A stretch of 64,000 nt of DNA from an uncultured Bacteroidales bacterium (GTDB taxonomy: Bacteria; Bacteroidota; Bacteroidia; Bacteroidales; UBA932), in NCBI GenBank assembly GCA_900318565.1, contig ONLD01000001.1:1-64000 (forward strand). The letters are read 5' to 3'. Made by a program: the position numbers and the translations under genes. The notes beneath the pieces are model-generated. The model was not told the DNA's origin, searched no databases, and saw nothing but the letters and a program-made list of their open reading frames with translations. Of this stretch, positions 49,919-58,838 are shown one piece after another (within the stretch, counting starts at the first letter, position 1; each line of letters begins with the position of its first letter).

Positions 49919-51519
49919 TGAAAAAAGCCGCTTTACTTTTCAGCATCATCGCATTGAGTTTCAGCTCAATGGCGCAGGACATCACTCCCGCCGACTACTC
50001 CGCCTACATCCTCACTCCGAAGGCCCCCGACACCCCACGCATCAACGGGCCGAAGGTCTATGGAGCCAGGCCCAAGACCGATTTTCTGTATCGCATCCCC
50101 GCCACGGGAGTGCGCCCTATGACCTTCAGCGCCAAGGGCCTGCCGCGCGGGCTGAAACTCGATGCGGCCAAGGGCATCATCACGGGCAAGGCGCGCAGGA
50201 AAGGAGAGTATAAAGTCACGCTCACCGCGACCAACGCCCTGGGCTCCGACAGCCGGGTGCTGCGCATAGTCATAGGAGACAAAATCGCCCTCACGCCGCC
50301 CCTGGGATGGAATTCCTGGAACTGCTGGGGCAACACCGTGAGCCAGGAACTCATACTCGAATCGGCCCGCCAGATGGACGAAACGGGACTTGCCGACTAC
50401 GGTTGGAGCTACATCAACATCGACGACGGCTGGCAGGGCGTGCGCGGCGGAAAATATAACGGCATACAGCCCAACAAGAAGTTCCCGGATATGAAAGCCC
50501 TCGGCGATTCGCTGCACGCCAGGGGCTTTAAGTTCGGCATCTACTCCGGCCCCTGGCTCTCCACATACGCCTCCCATATCGGCAGCTCGTGCGACAACGA
50601 AGACGGCACCTACTGGTGGGTCGAGCAGGGTCTGGTGGACGAATATATGAAGCTGGACCGCAGCAAGGTGGACAAAGAGGCAATCAGAATATTCGGCAAG
50701 TATTCCTTCGCCGCGGCCGACGCCAGGCAGTGGGCCGACTGGGGCGTGGATTATCTGAAGTACGACTGGAACCCCAACGACGAATGGTGGCTGCGCGATA
50801 TGCGTCAGGCCCTGGACGCTACGGGACGCGACATCGTGTACAGCATATCCAACCGCTCCCGCGTGACACTGGGACCGGCGCTGCTTAAATACGCCGAATG
50901 CTGGCGCACCACGGGCGATATCCGCGACACCTGGGAAAGTATGTCCTCCATAGGCTTCGAAGGGCAGGACAGCTGGGCAGGATTCAGGGGCCCCGGACAC
51001 TGGCCCGATGCCGATATGCTGGTGCTCGGCAAGGTGGGCTGGGGCAGAAAGATGCACTGGACCCAGCTTAACCCCTGGGAGCAGTACACGCACATAACTC
51101 TCTGGTCCATACTGGCTTCACCTATGCTTCTGGGCTGCGATACGGCCCTTCTCGACCCCTTCACCCTGAGCCTTCTGACCAACAACGAAGTGCTCGACGT
51201 CAACCAGGATCCGCTGGGCGTGCAGGGCGTGCGTTTCGGCTCCTCAGAAGGGCATTGTACCTACATCAAGCCCCTGGAAGACGGCTCGCTGGCGGTGGCC
51301 CTGTTCAACCTGAGCGAAGAGGAGCGTACCCTTGGGTTCATACCCCACAAGCTCGGCCTCCTGGGAGATCAGACCGTGCGTGACCTCTGGCGCCAGAAGG
51401 ACGTCGCCAAAATCGCGCAGAAGGAAAGGTTTGAGACTCAAGTTCCCGCTCACGGATGCGCCTTTTTCCGTCTGAGCCCCGGAAACACAGGCGAGAAGCT
51501 GGAAGGCGACTATCGCTGA
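49918..51519 (+). CDS. Alpha-galactosidase, GH27
   Basis: 533 aa with a signal peptide (cleavage after SSMAQ). Residues about 25-120 form a putative Ig-like domain (GLPRGLKLDAAKGIITGKA). The barrel starts at TPPLGWNSWNCWG. Asp283 in YLKYDWN is the nucleophile and Asp334 in TGDIRDTW the acid/base by family rule. C-terminal beta domain closes the protein. Removes terminal alpha-galactose; position after the sulfatase suggests a sulfated or host-type glycan. An insertion (about 235-275) lies in the barrel. Confidence 0.93.
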   Translation: MKKAALLFSIIALSFSSMAQDITPADYSAYILTPKAPDTPRINGPKVYGARPKTDFLYRIPATGVRPMTFSAKGLPRGLKLDAAKGIITGKARRKGEYKVTLTATNALGSDSRVLRIVIGDKIALTPPLGWNSWNCWGNTVSQELILESARQMDETGLADYGWSYINIDDGWQGVRGGKYNGIQPNKKFPDMKALGDSLHARGFKFGIYSGPWLSTYASHIGSSCDNEDGTYWWVEQGLVDEYMKLDRSKVDKEAIRIFGKYSFAAADARQWADWGVDYLKYDWNPNDEWWLRDMRQALDATGRDIVYSISNRSRVTLGPALLKYAECWRTTGDIRDTWESMSSIGFEGQDSWAGFRGPGHWPDADMLVLGKVGWGRKMHWTQLNPWEQYTHITLWSILASPMLLGCDTALLDPFTLSLLTNNEVLDVNQDPLGVQGVRFGSSEGHCTYIKPLEDGSLAVALFNLSEEERTLGFIPHKLGLLGDQTVRDLWRQKDVAKIAQKERFETQVPAHGCAFFRLSPGNTGEKLEGDYR

Positions 51520-51542
51520 AGCGAGAATCAAAAGAACGGCAG

Positions 51543-51573
51543 TTTGCATTTCGGTTTACTTTTATTATCTTTG
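51543..51573 (+). promoter_or_regulatory. Promoter of MBL-FAD-SusC operon
   Basis: TTTG (51543-51546) and TATCTTTG (51566-51573) with a 19-nt gap, 20 nt before the ATG at 51594. Clean -33/-7 match. Confidence 0.75.
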
Positions 51574-51593
51574 TAAGTTTACAAGCCAAAACA

Positions 51594-52823
51594 ATGAAAA
51601 ACAACCACATAATTGCAATCTGCACAGCGCTTTTTCTGGCAGCTTCCTGCGCGACCCCCGGTGAACTATCACCCTGGAGGGAAGGCAATCTTGACATCCA
51701 CACAATAAATACCGGCCGCGGAGAAAGTATGTTCTACGTGTTCCCCGACGGCACGACTATGCTCGTCGATGCGGCAGGCTCCCTGCTGAAGAAGCACAAA
51801 TATATGCCCACGGCCCCCAAGCCCGACAGCACGACCACGAGCGCCGAAGTCATAATCGACTACATCCGCCGTTTCGGCCCCAAGGGGCATACCGACACTC
51901 TCGACTACTGCCTCCTCACCCACTTCCACACCGACCATATGGGCGACGTCAAAGGCGACCTGCCGCTGCATCCGGAAGGCAAGTTCCGGCTCTCCAGCCT
52001 GCCGGCGGTGGGCGCGGCTATTCCTTTCAAGCGACTCATCACCCGCGGCGACCCGACGGAAGTCAAGTCTTCCAACCCCGCCCGCGGAGCCAACCTTGAG
52101 AACTTTGCAAAATTCGCGAACTGGAGCGCCCGGGCAAACGGCACACGCTTCGAGTATTTCGACCCCTGCTCGGACGGGCAGATACGGCCCCTGCGCAAGA
52201 GCGTGCCCGGTTTCCGCGTCCACAACATAGCGTCCAACGGCCGCTACCGCACCGCCCCCGAGAGCAAGGAATGGACCACCGACATCCCTCCCAAGGCGGT
52301 GCTTGACTCCATCGGCGACCCCAAGGCCTACCCGGGCGAGAACGCCCTCAGCACCGTCTTCATCCTCAGCTACGGCGACTTCGACATCTTTTCCGGCGGC
52401 GACCTGCAGTGGAACCACCGCGACCTGCACGACTACTTCGATATGGAGACCCCGGTCAGCAAGCTCTGCAGCAAGGTGGAGGTAATGAAGGCAAGCCACC
52501 ACTGCACAAAAGGAGCCAACGGCCCCGAAATAATGAACGCGCTGCAGCCGGACGTCGTGGTGGCCAGCGTGTGGAGGGACGTGCAGCCCAACCCCGGCAC
52601 CCTTGACAACATCTGGGCGGCCAATCCCGACTGCAAGGTATTCCTGACCAACCTCGCCCCCGGAAACATCGTGGGCGATTATATAAGCCGCTTCGCCTCC
52701 ACCGGCGGCCACATCGTCATCCGCGTGGCAAAGGGAGGCCGGAGCTATATGGTTTACACCCTTGACGACACCGCCCCCGGCTGCCGCATCACAGGCAAGT
52801 GGGGCCCTTATAAATGCAAGTAA
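51594..52823 (+). CDS. MBL-fold metallo-hydrolase lipoprotein 1 (ComEC-like)
   Basis: 409 aa from ATG 51594. Lipobox FLAASC (Cys19). Metallo-beta-lactamase metal motif HFHTDH at 110-115, a downstream SGGDLQWN segment with the bridging Asp, and KASHHCTKG, the second His region as in ComEC/Rec2-type MBL domains. Shares REGNLDIHTIN, FPDGTTMLVDAAG and VWRDVQPNP blocks with the MBL lipoproteins at 61829 and 63250. ComEC MBL domains hydrolyse phosphodiesters; here a surface phosphodiesterase or nuclease is plausible but unproved. First gene of the SusCD operon. Confidence 0.85.
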   Translation: MKNNHIIAICTALFLAASCATPGELSPWREGNLDIHTINTGRGESMFYVFPDGTTMLVDAAGSLLKKHKYMPTAPKPDSTTTSAEVIIDYIRRFGPKGHTDTLDYCLLTHFHTDHMGDVKGDLPLHPEGKFRLSSLPAVGAAIPFKRLITRGDPTEVKSSNPARGANLENFAKFANWSARANGTRFEYFDPCSDGQIRPLRKSVPGFRVHNIASNGRYRTAPESKEWTTDIPPKAVLDSIGDPKAYPGENALSTVFILSYGDFDIFSGGDLQWNHRDLHDYFDMETPVSKLCSKVEVMKASHHCTKGANGPEIMNALQPDVVVASVWRDVQPNPGTLDNIWAANPDCKVFLTNLAPGNIVGDYISRFASTGGHIVIRVAKGGRSYMVYTLDDTAPGCRITGKWGPYKCK

Positions 52824-54293
52824 ATGAAAAGAAGAGACTTCCTTAAGACCGGCGGAGCCGCGATAGCAGGCGGGGCGCTTATCGGCGTCTCAGGCAGCCT
52901 GGCGACTTCCTGCCTGTCACCGACGGGCCGGGACAGGGACCTCGGCAGCACCGACGTACTAGTGGTGGGCGGCGGTCCCGCAGGCGTGTGCGCGGCAATC
53001 GCCGCGGCCCGCAGCGGAGCCAGGACCGTCATCGCGGAACAGGGCAACTGCCTCGGAGGTATGGCCACCCGCGGCCTCGTGGCCCCGTTTATGACCTGTT
53101 ACGACACCACCGGCGAGATAATGGTCATACGCGGCCTGTTCGAAGAAATAGTGGACCGTATGGTAGCCCTCGGCGGCGCCATTCACCCTTCGCAGGTGCG
53201 CGCCGGCACCCCTTTCAGCGCCTGGATTACCAAAGGCCACGACCACCTCACGCCCTTCGACGCCGAGACTCTTAAATACGTGCTCGACTGTATGTGCGAC
53301 GAAGCCGGCGTCAAGGTGATGTACCACACTACGCTTGTGGACGCATTGATGAATGGCGACCGGATTACCGGCATACGCGTCCTCAACCGCGAAGGGCTCT
53401 GCACCATAGGCGCCAAGGCGGTCATCGATGCCACTGGAGACGGAGACCTGGCGTTCAGGGCCGGAGTCCCCTGCACCTTCGGCAACCCTGAAATCGGCAA
53501 GGTGCAGCCATCCACCCTCTTCTTCCACATCAACAACGTAGATACTCCGCGCCTGACCAAGGACGTGGAAGCCCACCTGCACGAGTTCCGCAAAGTTAAC
53601 GGCGTCAGCTACAGGGCCCTGCACTGGAGGGTCGAGGAGGCCGAAGCCGCCGGCGAGTGGGACATCGCCCGCAAGAGCGTCAACATCTACCGCGGCGTGC
53701 GCGAAGACGAATGGGCCGTCAACTGCACCCGCATCGCAGGCGTGGACGCGACCAGCACCGAGAGCCTCAGCGCCGCCGAGAAGGAAGGGCGCAGGCAGGT
53801 GCAGGAACTTATGATCTTCTTCCACAAGTATGTGCCCGGCTGCGAGAAGGCGACCATCAAGAGCTCAGCCTCCACCCTCGGCATACGCGAATCCCGCCAC
53901 GTGCAGGGCGAGTACCTGCTGACCGCGGACGACCTGCTGCAGGGCGTCGTGCAGGAAGACAGTATCCTGTGCGCCTCCAACTCTGTGGACGTGCACGGCC
54001 GCAACGGCGCCAACACCACCGAATACAAGACCGTCGAGAACGGACAGTGGTACGGCCTGCCGCTGCGCAGCCTCATCCCCGTGCGCGTCGAAGGCCTGAT
54101 CGTCGCCGGCCGCGCCATCTCCGCAAGTTCGGATGCCGCAGGCGCAGTGCGCGTGATGCCTCCCTGTATGGCAATGGGGCACGCCGCCGGCATCACGGCG
54201 GCAATCGCAGCCCTCGGCGGCACCGTGCCGCGCAAAGTTGATGCAAAGGACGTTCGAACCGCTCTGCTCGGGCAGGGCGCATTCCTCGGATAA
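52824..54293 (+). CDS. FAD-dependent oxidoreductase with Tat-type lipoprotein signal
   Basis: 489 aa. Twin-arginine start KRRDFLKTGGAAIAGG with a lipobox-like SLATSC near residue 30. Dinucleotide-binding DVLVVGGGPAGVCAAIAAA at about 44-62, CLGGMATRGLV, and the C-terminal FAD contact region VAGRAISASSDAAGAVR. Belongs to the FAD-dependent oxidoreductase group found in Bacteroidetes glycan loci; substrate unknown. Folding with cofactor before export would explain the Tat signal. The ATG follows the MBL stop without a gap. Confidence 0.88.
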   Translation: MKRRDFLKTGGAAIAGGALIGVSGSLATSCLSPTGRDRDLGSTDVLVVGGGPAGVCAAIAAARSGARTVIAEQGNCLGGMATRGLVAPFMTCYDTTGEIMVIRGLFEEIVDRMVALGGAIHPSQVRAGTPFSAWITKGHDHLTPFDAETLKYVLDCMCDEAGVKVMYHTTLVDALMNGDRITGIRVLNREGLCTIGAKAVIDATGDGDLAFRAGVPCTFGNPEIGKVQPSTLFFHINNVDTPRLTKDVEAHLHEFRKVNGVSYRALHWRVEEAEAAGEWDIARKSVNIYRGVREDEWAVNCTRIAGVDATSTESLSAAEKEGRRQVQELMIFFHKYVPGCEKATIKSSASTLGIRESRHVQGEYLLTADDLLQGVVQEDSILCASNSVDVHGRNGANTTEYKTVENGQWYGLPLRSLIPVRVEGLIVAGRAISASSDAAGAVRVMPPCMAMGHAAGITAAIAALGGTVPRKVDAKDVRTALLGQGAFLG

Positions 54294-54317
54294 ACCAAAC
54301 ATATTAATAACTATCCA

Positions 54318-57300
54318 ATGAAAAAACACATTTTAACAACACTTCTCGCCCTGATTTGCGGCTTTGCGGCCTTCTCGGCCCAGGCGCAGGTCAAGGTCTC
54401 CGGGACCGTCACCGACAAGGATGGCCTCGCAGTGATCGGCGCGGGTGTCATCGAGCAAGGCACGCTCAACGGCACCACCACCGGCGCTGACGGAAAGTAC
54501 ACTATTTCCGTGGCTTCGGACAAGTCAGTGCTGGAGATTTCCTGCATCGGATATGAAACCCTCAGCATTCCCGTCCAGGGCCGCTCCACGATTGACGTGG
54601 TGATGTCTGAAGACGCGAAACTGCTCGACGAGGTCGTGGTCATCGGCTACGGCACCGTCAAGAAGAAAGACCTCACAGGCGCAGTCGCCGCCGTGGACGG
54701 AGGCAAGCTCTCCGCCATCCAGGGCGTCGGCCTCAGCCAGGCCCTCCAGGGCTCTATGCCCGGCGTGCAGGTGACCCGTACCAGCGGTCTTCCCGGCGCC
54801 GGCGCCACCATCCGCGTGCGCGGTATCACGACCATCGGTGACTCCGATCCTCTCATCATCGTGGACGGCGTGCCCGTGAGCACCATAAACGACGTGGACG
54901 TGGACGCCATCGAGAACATCACCGTGCTGAAGGATGCGGCCTCCGCCTCCATTTACGGTGCCCGTGCGAGCGCCGGCGTCATCCTCATCACCACCAAGCG
55001 CGCCAAGGAAGGCCAGATGAGCATCGACTACAACGGCAGCTTCTCTATGATGACCCGCACCCGCCATCCCGAGCAGGTGAGCCCCACCCGCTTTATGGAG
55101 CTCCAGAACGAGGCTCAGTGGAACGATGCAGGCAATCCCGAGGGACGCGACTACTTCCAGTACGAGAAGGACTTCGTGGAGAACTATATGGAGAACCACG
55201 CTCTGGATCCGGACAACTATCCTCTGACCGACTGGGACGCCCTGATGATTGCAAAGTGGGCTCCCCAGCACAAGCACCGCGTGGGCATCACCTACGGCAA
55301 CAAGAACATCAAGTCCCGTGCGATGCTCTCCTATGAGAACGAGGACGCTCTGTATGTCGGCCGCGGCGTCGAGCAGTACACCGCCCGCATCAACAACGAC
55401 ATCAAGATCAACAAGTTCATCTCGGCTTCCGTCGATATGACCTTCAACCACAAGTACTCCCGCAACAACCAGGTCAACCCCGTGCAGGCTGCGTTCAAGT
55501 ACAACCCCATCTATGCTGCGGTCTGGTCCGACGGCACTATGGGTCCCGGCAACAACGGCACCAACACCTACGCCCGCATCCACGCCGGCGGCTTCGACAA
55601 CACCATCCGCGACGCGTTCTACGGCAAGGCTTCCCTGACCATCACTCCGTTCAAGAACTTCAACATCACCGGCGTGTTCGCTCCCTCGCTGCGCCACTCC
55701 TCCGAGAAGGACTATGTCCAGCAGGCCTACTACTACCGCGAGCCCGGCGTGCTTAGCGAGAACCCCTTGAGCGGCTGCAACTACAATTCCCTGATCGAGA
55801 CCCGCTCCGACTCCAAGACCTTCACCAAGCAGCTGCTGCTCGACTACAAGGCCGACTTCGGCAAAGACCATCACACCACTTACCTGCTCGGTTACGAGGA
55901 CAGCTACAACTTCACCGAGAACCTGGTGGCCGGTTCGGACCGTATGGAACTCGCCGGCTACCCTTATCTGAACCTTGCCAACAAGAACTACCTTATTTCC
56001 ACCGATTCCGACGGCAATATCGTATATCCCAAGGGCAATGCTTCCGACAACTCCTACCGTTCCTTCTTCGGCCGCATCACCTACGACTACAAGGGCCGTT
56101 ACCTCCTGCAGGTCAACGCCCGTTATGACCAGTCGTCCCGCTTCGCCAAGGAATACAGGGGCGGTTTCTTCCCCTCCGTGTCCCTCGGCTGGGTCGTGAC
56201 TGAGGAGCCCTGGATGCAGAGCATCGTGGGCGGCACCCTCAACTTCGCAAAGATCCGCGCTTCCTACGGTACCCTCGGCAACGAGCGCATCGGCAACTAT
56301 CCTTACCAGAGCCTCATCGCCTTCGGCACCGTGCCTATGTACGACACCCCGACCAGCATCGCTTCCGTGATGACGGCCGCCCAGACCGCATACTCCATCT
56401 ACAACATCACCTGGGAGACCACCAAGACCTGGGACATCGGCCTTGACATCACGATGTTCGACAACCGCCTCAACTTCACCGGCGACTTCTATCGCAAGCA
56501 CACCTACGGAATGCTCCTGAGCCGCAAGATTCCCGATGTGCTCGGCTATTCCGATCCCCAGGACAACATCGGCGATATGTACACCACCGGCTGGGAAATC
56601 CAGCTCGGCTGGCAGGACCGCAAGGGTGACTTCACCTACGCCATCAGCGCCAACCTCTCCGACTACACTTCCATTATGGGCAACCTGGGCGGCTACCAGA
56701 GCCTCGGTTCCAACATCATCAAGGAAGGCGTGGAGTACAACGCCTGGTACGGCTACCGCAGCAACGGCCTGTACCTGACGGAAGAGCAACTCGCCCAGAG
56801 CGCCAAGCTCTATCCCAGCGTGGGCCTCGGCAACATCGAGTACAAAGACCTTGACGGTCCCGAGGGCACACCCGGCAACCCCGTCCCCGACGGCATTGTC
56901 AACGCCACCTACGACCGCGAGGTGCTCGGCAGCTCCACGCCCCATTACCAGTTCGGCGGCAACATCAACCTCGGCTGGAAGAACTGGGATCTGTCGATGA
57001 CCTTCCAGGGCATCGGCAAGGTGCTCGCCTGGAAGGGCCAGGCTATGGTCTATCGCGACGGCGACGCCTACACCTTCCCTCTCGAATACGACAAGCACTA
57101 CTGGAGCCGCTACAAGACCGACGAGCAGAACGCCAAGGCCCTCTATCCGAGAGCGACCCTGACCAACTCCGCCAAGAACGACTACGAGCAGACCTCCGAC
57201 TACTGGCTCTTCAACGGCGGATACTTCCGTATGAAGAACATCACCCTCAGCTACACCATCCCCGAGCGCATCACCAAGGCTATCAAGATGCAGAGAATCC

Positions 57301-57431
57301 GCATCTACGGCAGCGCCACGGATCCTTTCTCCATCGACAACTTCCCGCAGGGCTGGGATCCTGAGTCCTACACCAACCTCAGCGCCTATATGACCCGCAC
57401 CTTCACTGTCGGTGCCCAGATTACCTTCTAA
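54318..57431 (+). CDS. SusC-like TonB-dependent outer-membrane transporter
   Basis: 1037 aa. Signal peptide to AQAQ (about 24), carboxypeptidase-regulatory-like domain (VSGTVTDKDGLAVIGAGVIE, about 28-105), the LLDEVVVIGYGTVKKKDLTG plug start, then a 22-strand barrel ending AQITF. TonB-energised gate for a ligand presented by the SusD encoded two genes later. No substrate can be read from the sequence; the associated MBL hydrolases suggest something phosphodiester- or ester-linked. Confidence 0.97.
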   Translation: MKKHILTTLLALICGFAAFSAQAQVKVSGTVTDKDGLAVIGAGVIEQGTLNGTTTGADGKYTISVASDKSVLEISCIGYETLSIPVQGRSTIDVVMSEDAKLLDEVVVIGYGTVKKKDLTGAVAAVDGGKLSAIQGVGLSQALQGSMPGVQVTRTSGLPGAGATIRVRGITTIGDSDPLIIVDGVPVSTINDVDVDAIENITVLKDAASASIYGARASAGVILITTKRAKEGQMSIDYNGSFSMMTRTRHPEQVSPTRFMELQNEAQWNDAGNPEGRDYFQYEKDFVENYMENHALDPDNYPLTDWDALMIAKWAPQHKHRVGITYGNKNIKSRAMLSYENEDALYVGRGVEQYTARINNDIKINKFISASVDMTFNHKYSRNNQVNPVQAAFKYNPIYAAVWSDGTMGPGNNGTNTYARIHAGGFDNTIRDAFYGKASLTITPFKNFNITGVFAPSLRHSSEKDYVQQAYYYREPGVLSENPLSGCNYNSLIETRSDSKTFTKQLLLDYKADFGKDHHTTYLLGYEDSYNFTENLVAGSDRMELAGYPYLNLANKNYLISTDSDGNIVYPKGNASDNSYRSFFGRITYDYKGRYLLQVNARYDQSSRFAKEYRGGFFPSVSLGWVVTEEPWMQSIVGGTLNFAKIRASYGTLGNERIGNYPYQSLIAFGTVPMYDTPTSIASVMTAAQTAYSIYNITWETTKTWDIGLDITMFDNRLNFTGDFYRKHTYGMLLSRKIPDVLGYSDPQDNIGDMYTTGWEIQLGWQDRKGDFTYAISANLSDYTSIMGNLGGYQSLGSNIIKEGVEYNAWYGYRSNGLYLTEEQLAQSAKLYPSVGLGNIEYKDLDGPEGTPGNPVPDGIVNATYDREVLGSSTPHYQFGGNINLGWKNWDLSMTFQGIGKVLAWKGQAMVYRDGDAYTFPLEYDKHYWSRYKTDEQNAKALYPRATLTNSAKNDYEQTSDYWLFNGGYFRMKNITLSYTIPERITKAIKMQRIRIYGSATDPFSIDNFPQGWDPESYTNLSAYMTRTFTVGAQITF

Positions 57432-57443
57432 CAAATGACAAAG

Positions 57444-58820
57444 ATGAAAAAGTATTTAAGCATACTCGCCTGCGCCATTATGGCATTCGCCTGCAATCCG
57501 AAGGTCAATCCCGACGACGAGGCAAAGGAATATGCCGGCAGCAGGGCAAGCGTGGAACTCTCCACCTCCGAGCGTCTTCCCGCTGAAGGCGCCACCCTCA
57601 CGGCCGTCGTGCACCGCAGCCCGGCGTTTACGGTGTCCGTCCCCAAGACAGCCGACTGGCTCAGCTGCTCGGTAGCCGACAGCGTCGTGACCGTCAACGT
57701 CAAGGCCAACACCTCCGCCGTCGCGCGTGCGGCCCGCCTGAGCGTCATCGACAAGGAGATGGACATCTCCATCACCAGTTTTGACGTGGTCCAGAACGGC
57801 TCCGACAAAGACGTCGAGCCCGTCAAGTACAAAGAGTTCAGCGTCAGCGCCGAATCCCTGCTGGCAAAGGCCGACGATACGTCTGCAAGCTTCACCGTGA
57901 CTTCCGAAGTGCCCTGGACCGTCTCCACCGACAATCCCCAGTTCACAGCTGATCCCGCATCCGGCGACGGTACCGGCCAGGTGTCCATCAAGTTCCCGGC
58001 CAACAAGACGTCCGATGAAATCAACGTCGTGATTACCGTCAGCACTTCTTCCGCCGAGGTACGCCAGAATTCCTATACCATTTCTCTCAAGCAGGAAGCC
58101 GCCAAGAGCAGAGAAGGGGCCGTAAAGCCCGCTCCCGGCACTGTGCTGGCAGAGTGGGAATTCGATACGCCCCACGTGGACGCCCTCAGGGCCGGCGGCA
58201 TAGAAGGAGTCGCCAATGAAGATGACGCCGCCCCCGGCAACGTCGGCAATCCTTACGTGCCCTCCAACGTCTCCGGAAAAGGCAAGCTGGAATACTACAA
58301 CGGTTCCGACAAGTCCGCTGTCTCCACGAAGAAGAACAAGCGCCGTATCGGCGAGCGCGGAGAGCTGGCCGTGTACTGCTCCTGGGTGGGCGACTGGTTC
58401 ACCTGGACCGCGGAGGCCGACAAGCCCCTTGCGGCAGGCACCAAGTTCCAGCTCAACTTCGTCCTCCGTCCCAGCCACGAAGACACGCCTAAATACTGGA
58501 AGTGCGAGTATCTGGACGGCGACAAGTGGGTAGAGCTTGAGACCATCAGCCTCGATTTCCACAAAGACGCCGCCGGCACCGCAGAGGATCCGAAGCAGAT
58601 CAACTGCTTCATCAAGGAGACCGCGACGTTGACCGCAGACACTCCTTACGCCCAGTTCCGCTTCACCTGTACCCAGAATGCGAGGTGCTACGACGGAGCC
58701 CCCATCGAGACCTTCACGTCCAAGTATGTGCTCCGCTTCGCCGGCAAATGGTCTGATGCCTCGGAGGAAAACAAGTATCTCCAGGTCCCCGAAAATCCCA
58801 AGATCGTGGTTGTAGAATAA
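57444..58820 (+). CDS. BACON-domain lipoprotein 1
   Basis: 458 aa from ATG 57444 (or 461 aa from 57435). Lipobox AFAC (Cys17). Two BACON-type domains, about 30-125 (VPKTADWLSCSVADSVVTV) and 130-225 (SEVPWTVSTDNPQFTADPAS), then a C-terminal domain of some 230 residues with GKGKLEYYNGSDK and PKYWKCEYLDGDKW. The same C-terminal domain recurs in the gene at 60564. Likely a surface glycan-binding protein of the locus, unusually placed between SusC and SusD. Confidence 0.85.
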   Translation: MKKYLSILACAIMAFACNPKVNPDDEAKEYAGSRASVELSTSERLPAEGATLTAVVHRSPAFTVSVPKTADWLSCSVADSVVTVNVKANTSAVARAARLSVIDKEMDISITSFDVVQNGSDKDVEPVKYKEFSVSAESLLAKADDTSASFTVTSEVPWTVSTDNPQFTADPASGDGTGQVSIKFPANKTSDEINVVITVSTSSAEVRQNSYTISLKQEAAKSREGAVKPAPGTVLAEWEFDTPHVDALRAGGIEGVANEDDAAPGNVGNPYVPSNVSGKGKLEYYNGSDKSAVSTKKNKRRIGERGELAVYCSWVGDWFTWTAEADKPLAAGTKFQLNFVLRPSHEDTPKYWKCEYLDGDKWVELETISLDFHKDAAGTAEDPKQINCFIKETATLTADTPYAQFRFTCTQNARCYDGAPIETFTSKYVLRFAGKWSDASEENKYLQVPENPKIVVVE

Positions 58821-58838
58821 CGCTAAAAGACACTGAAA

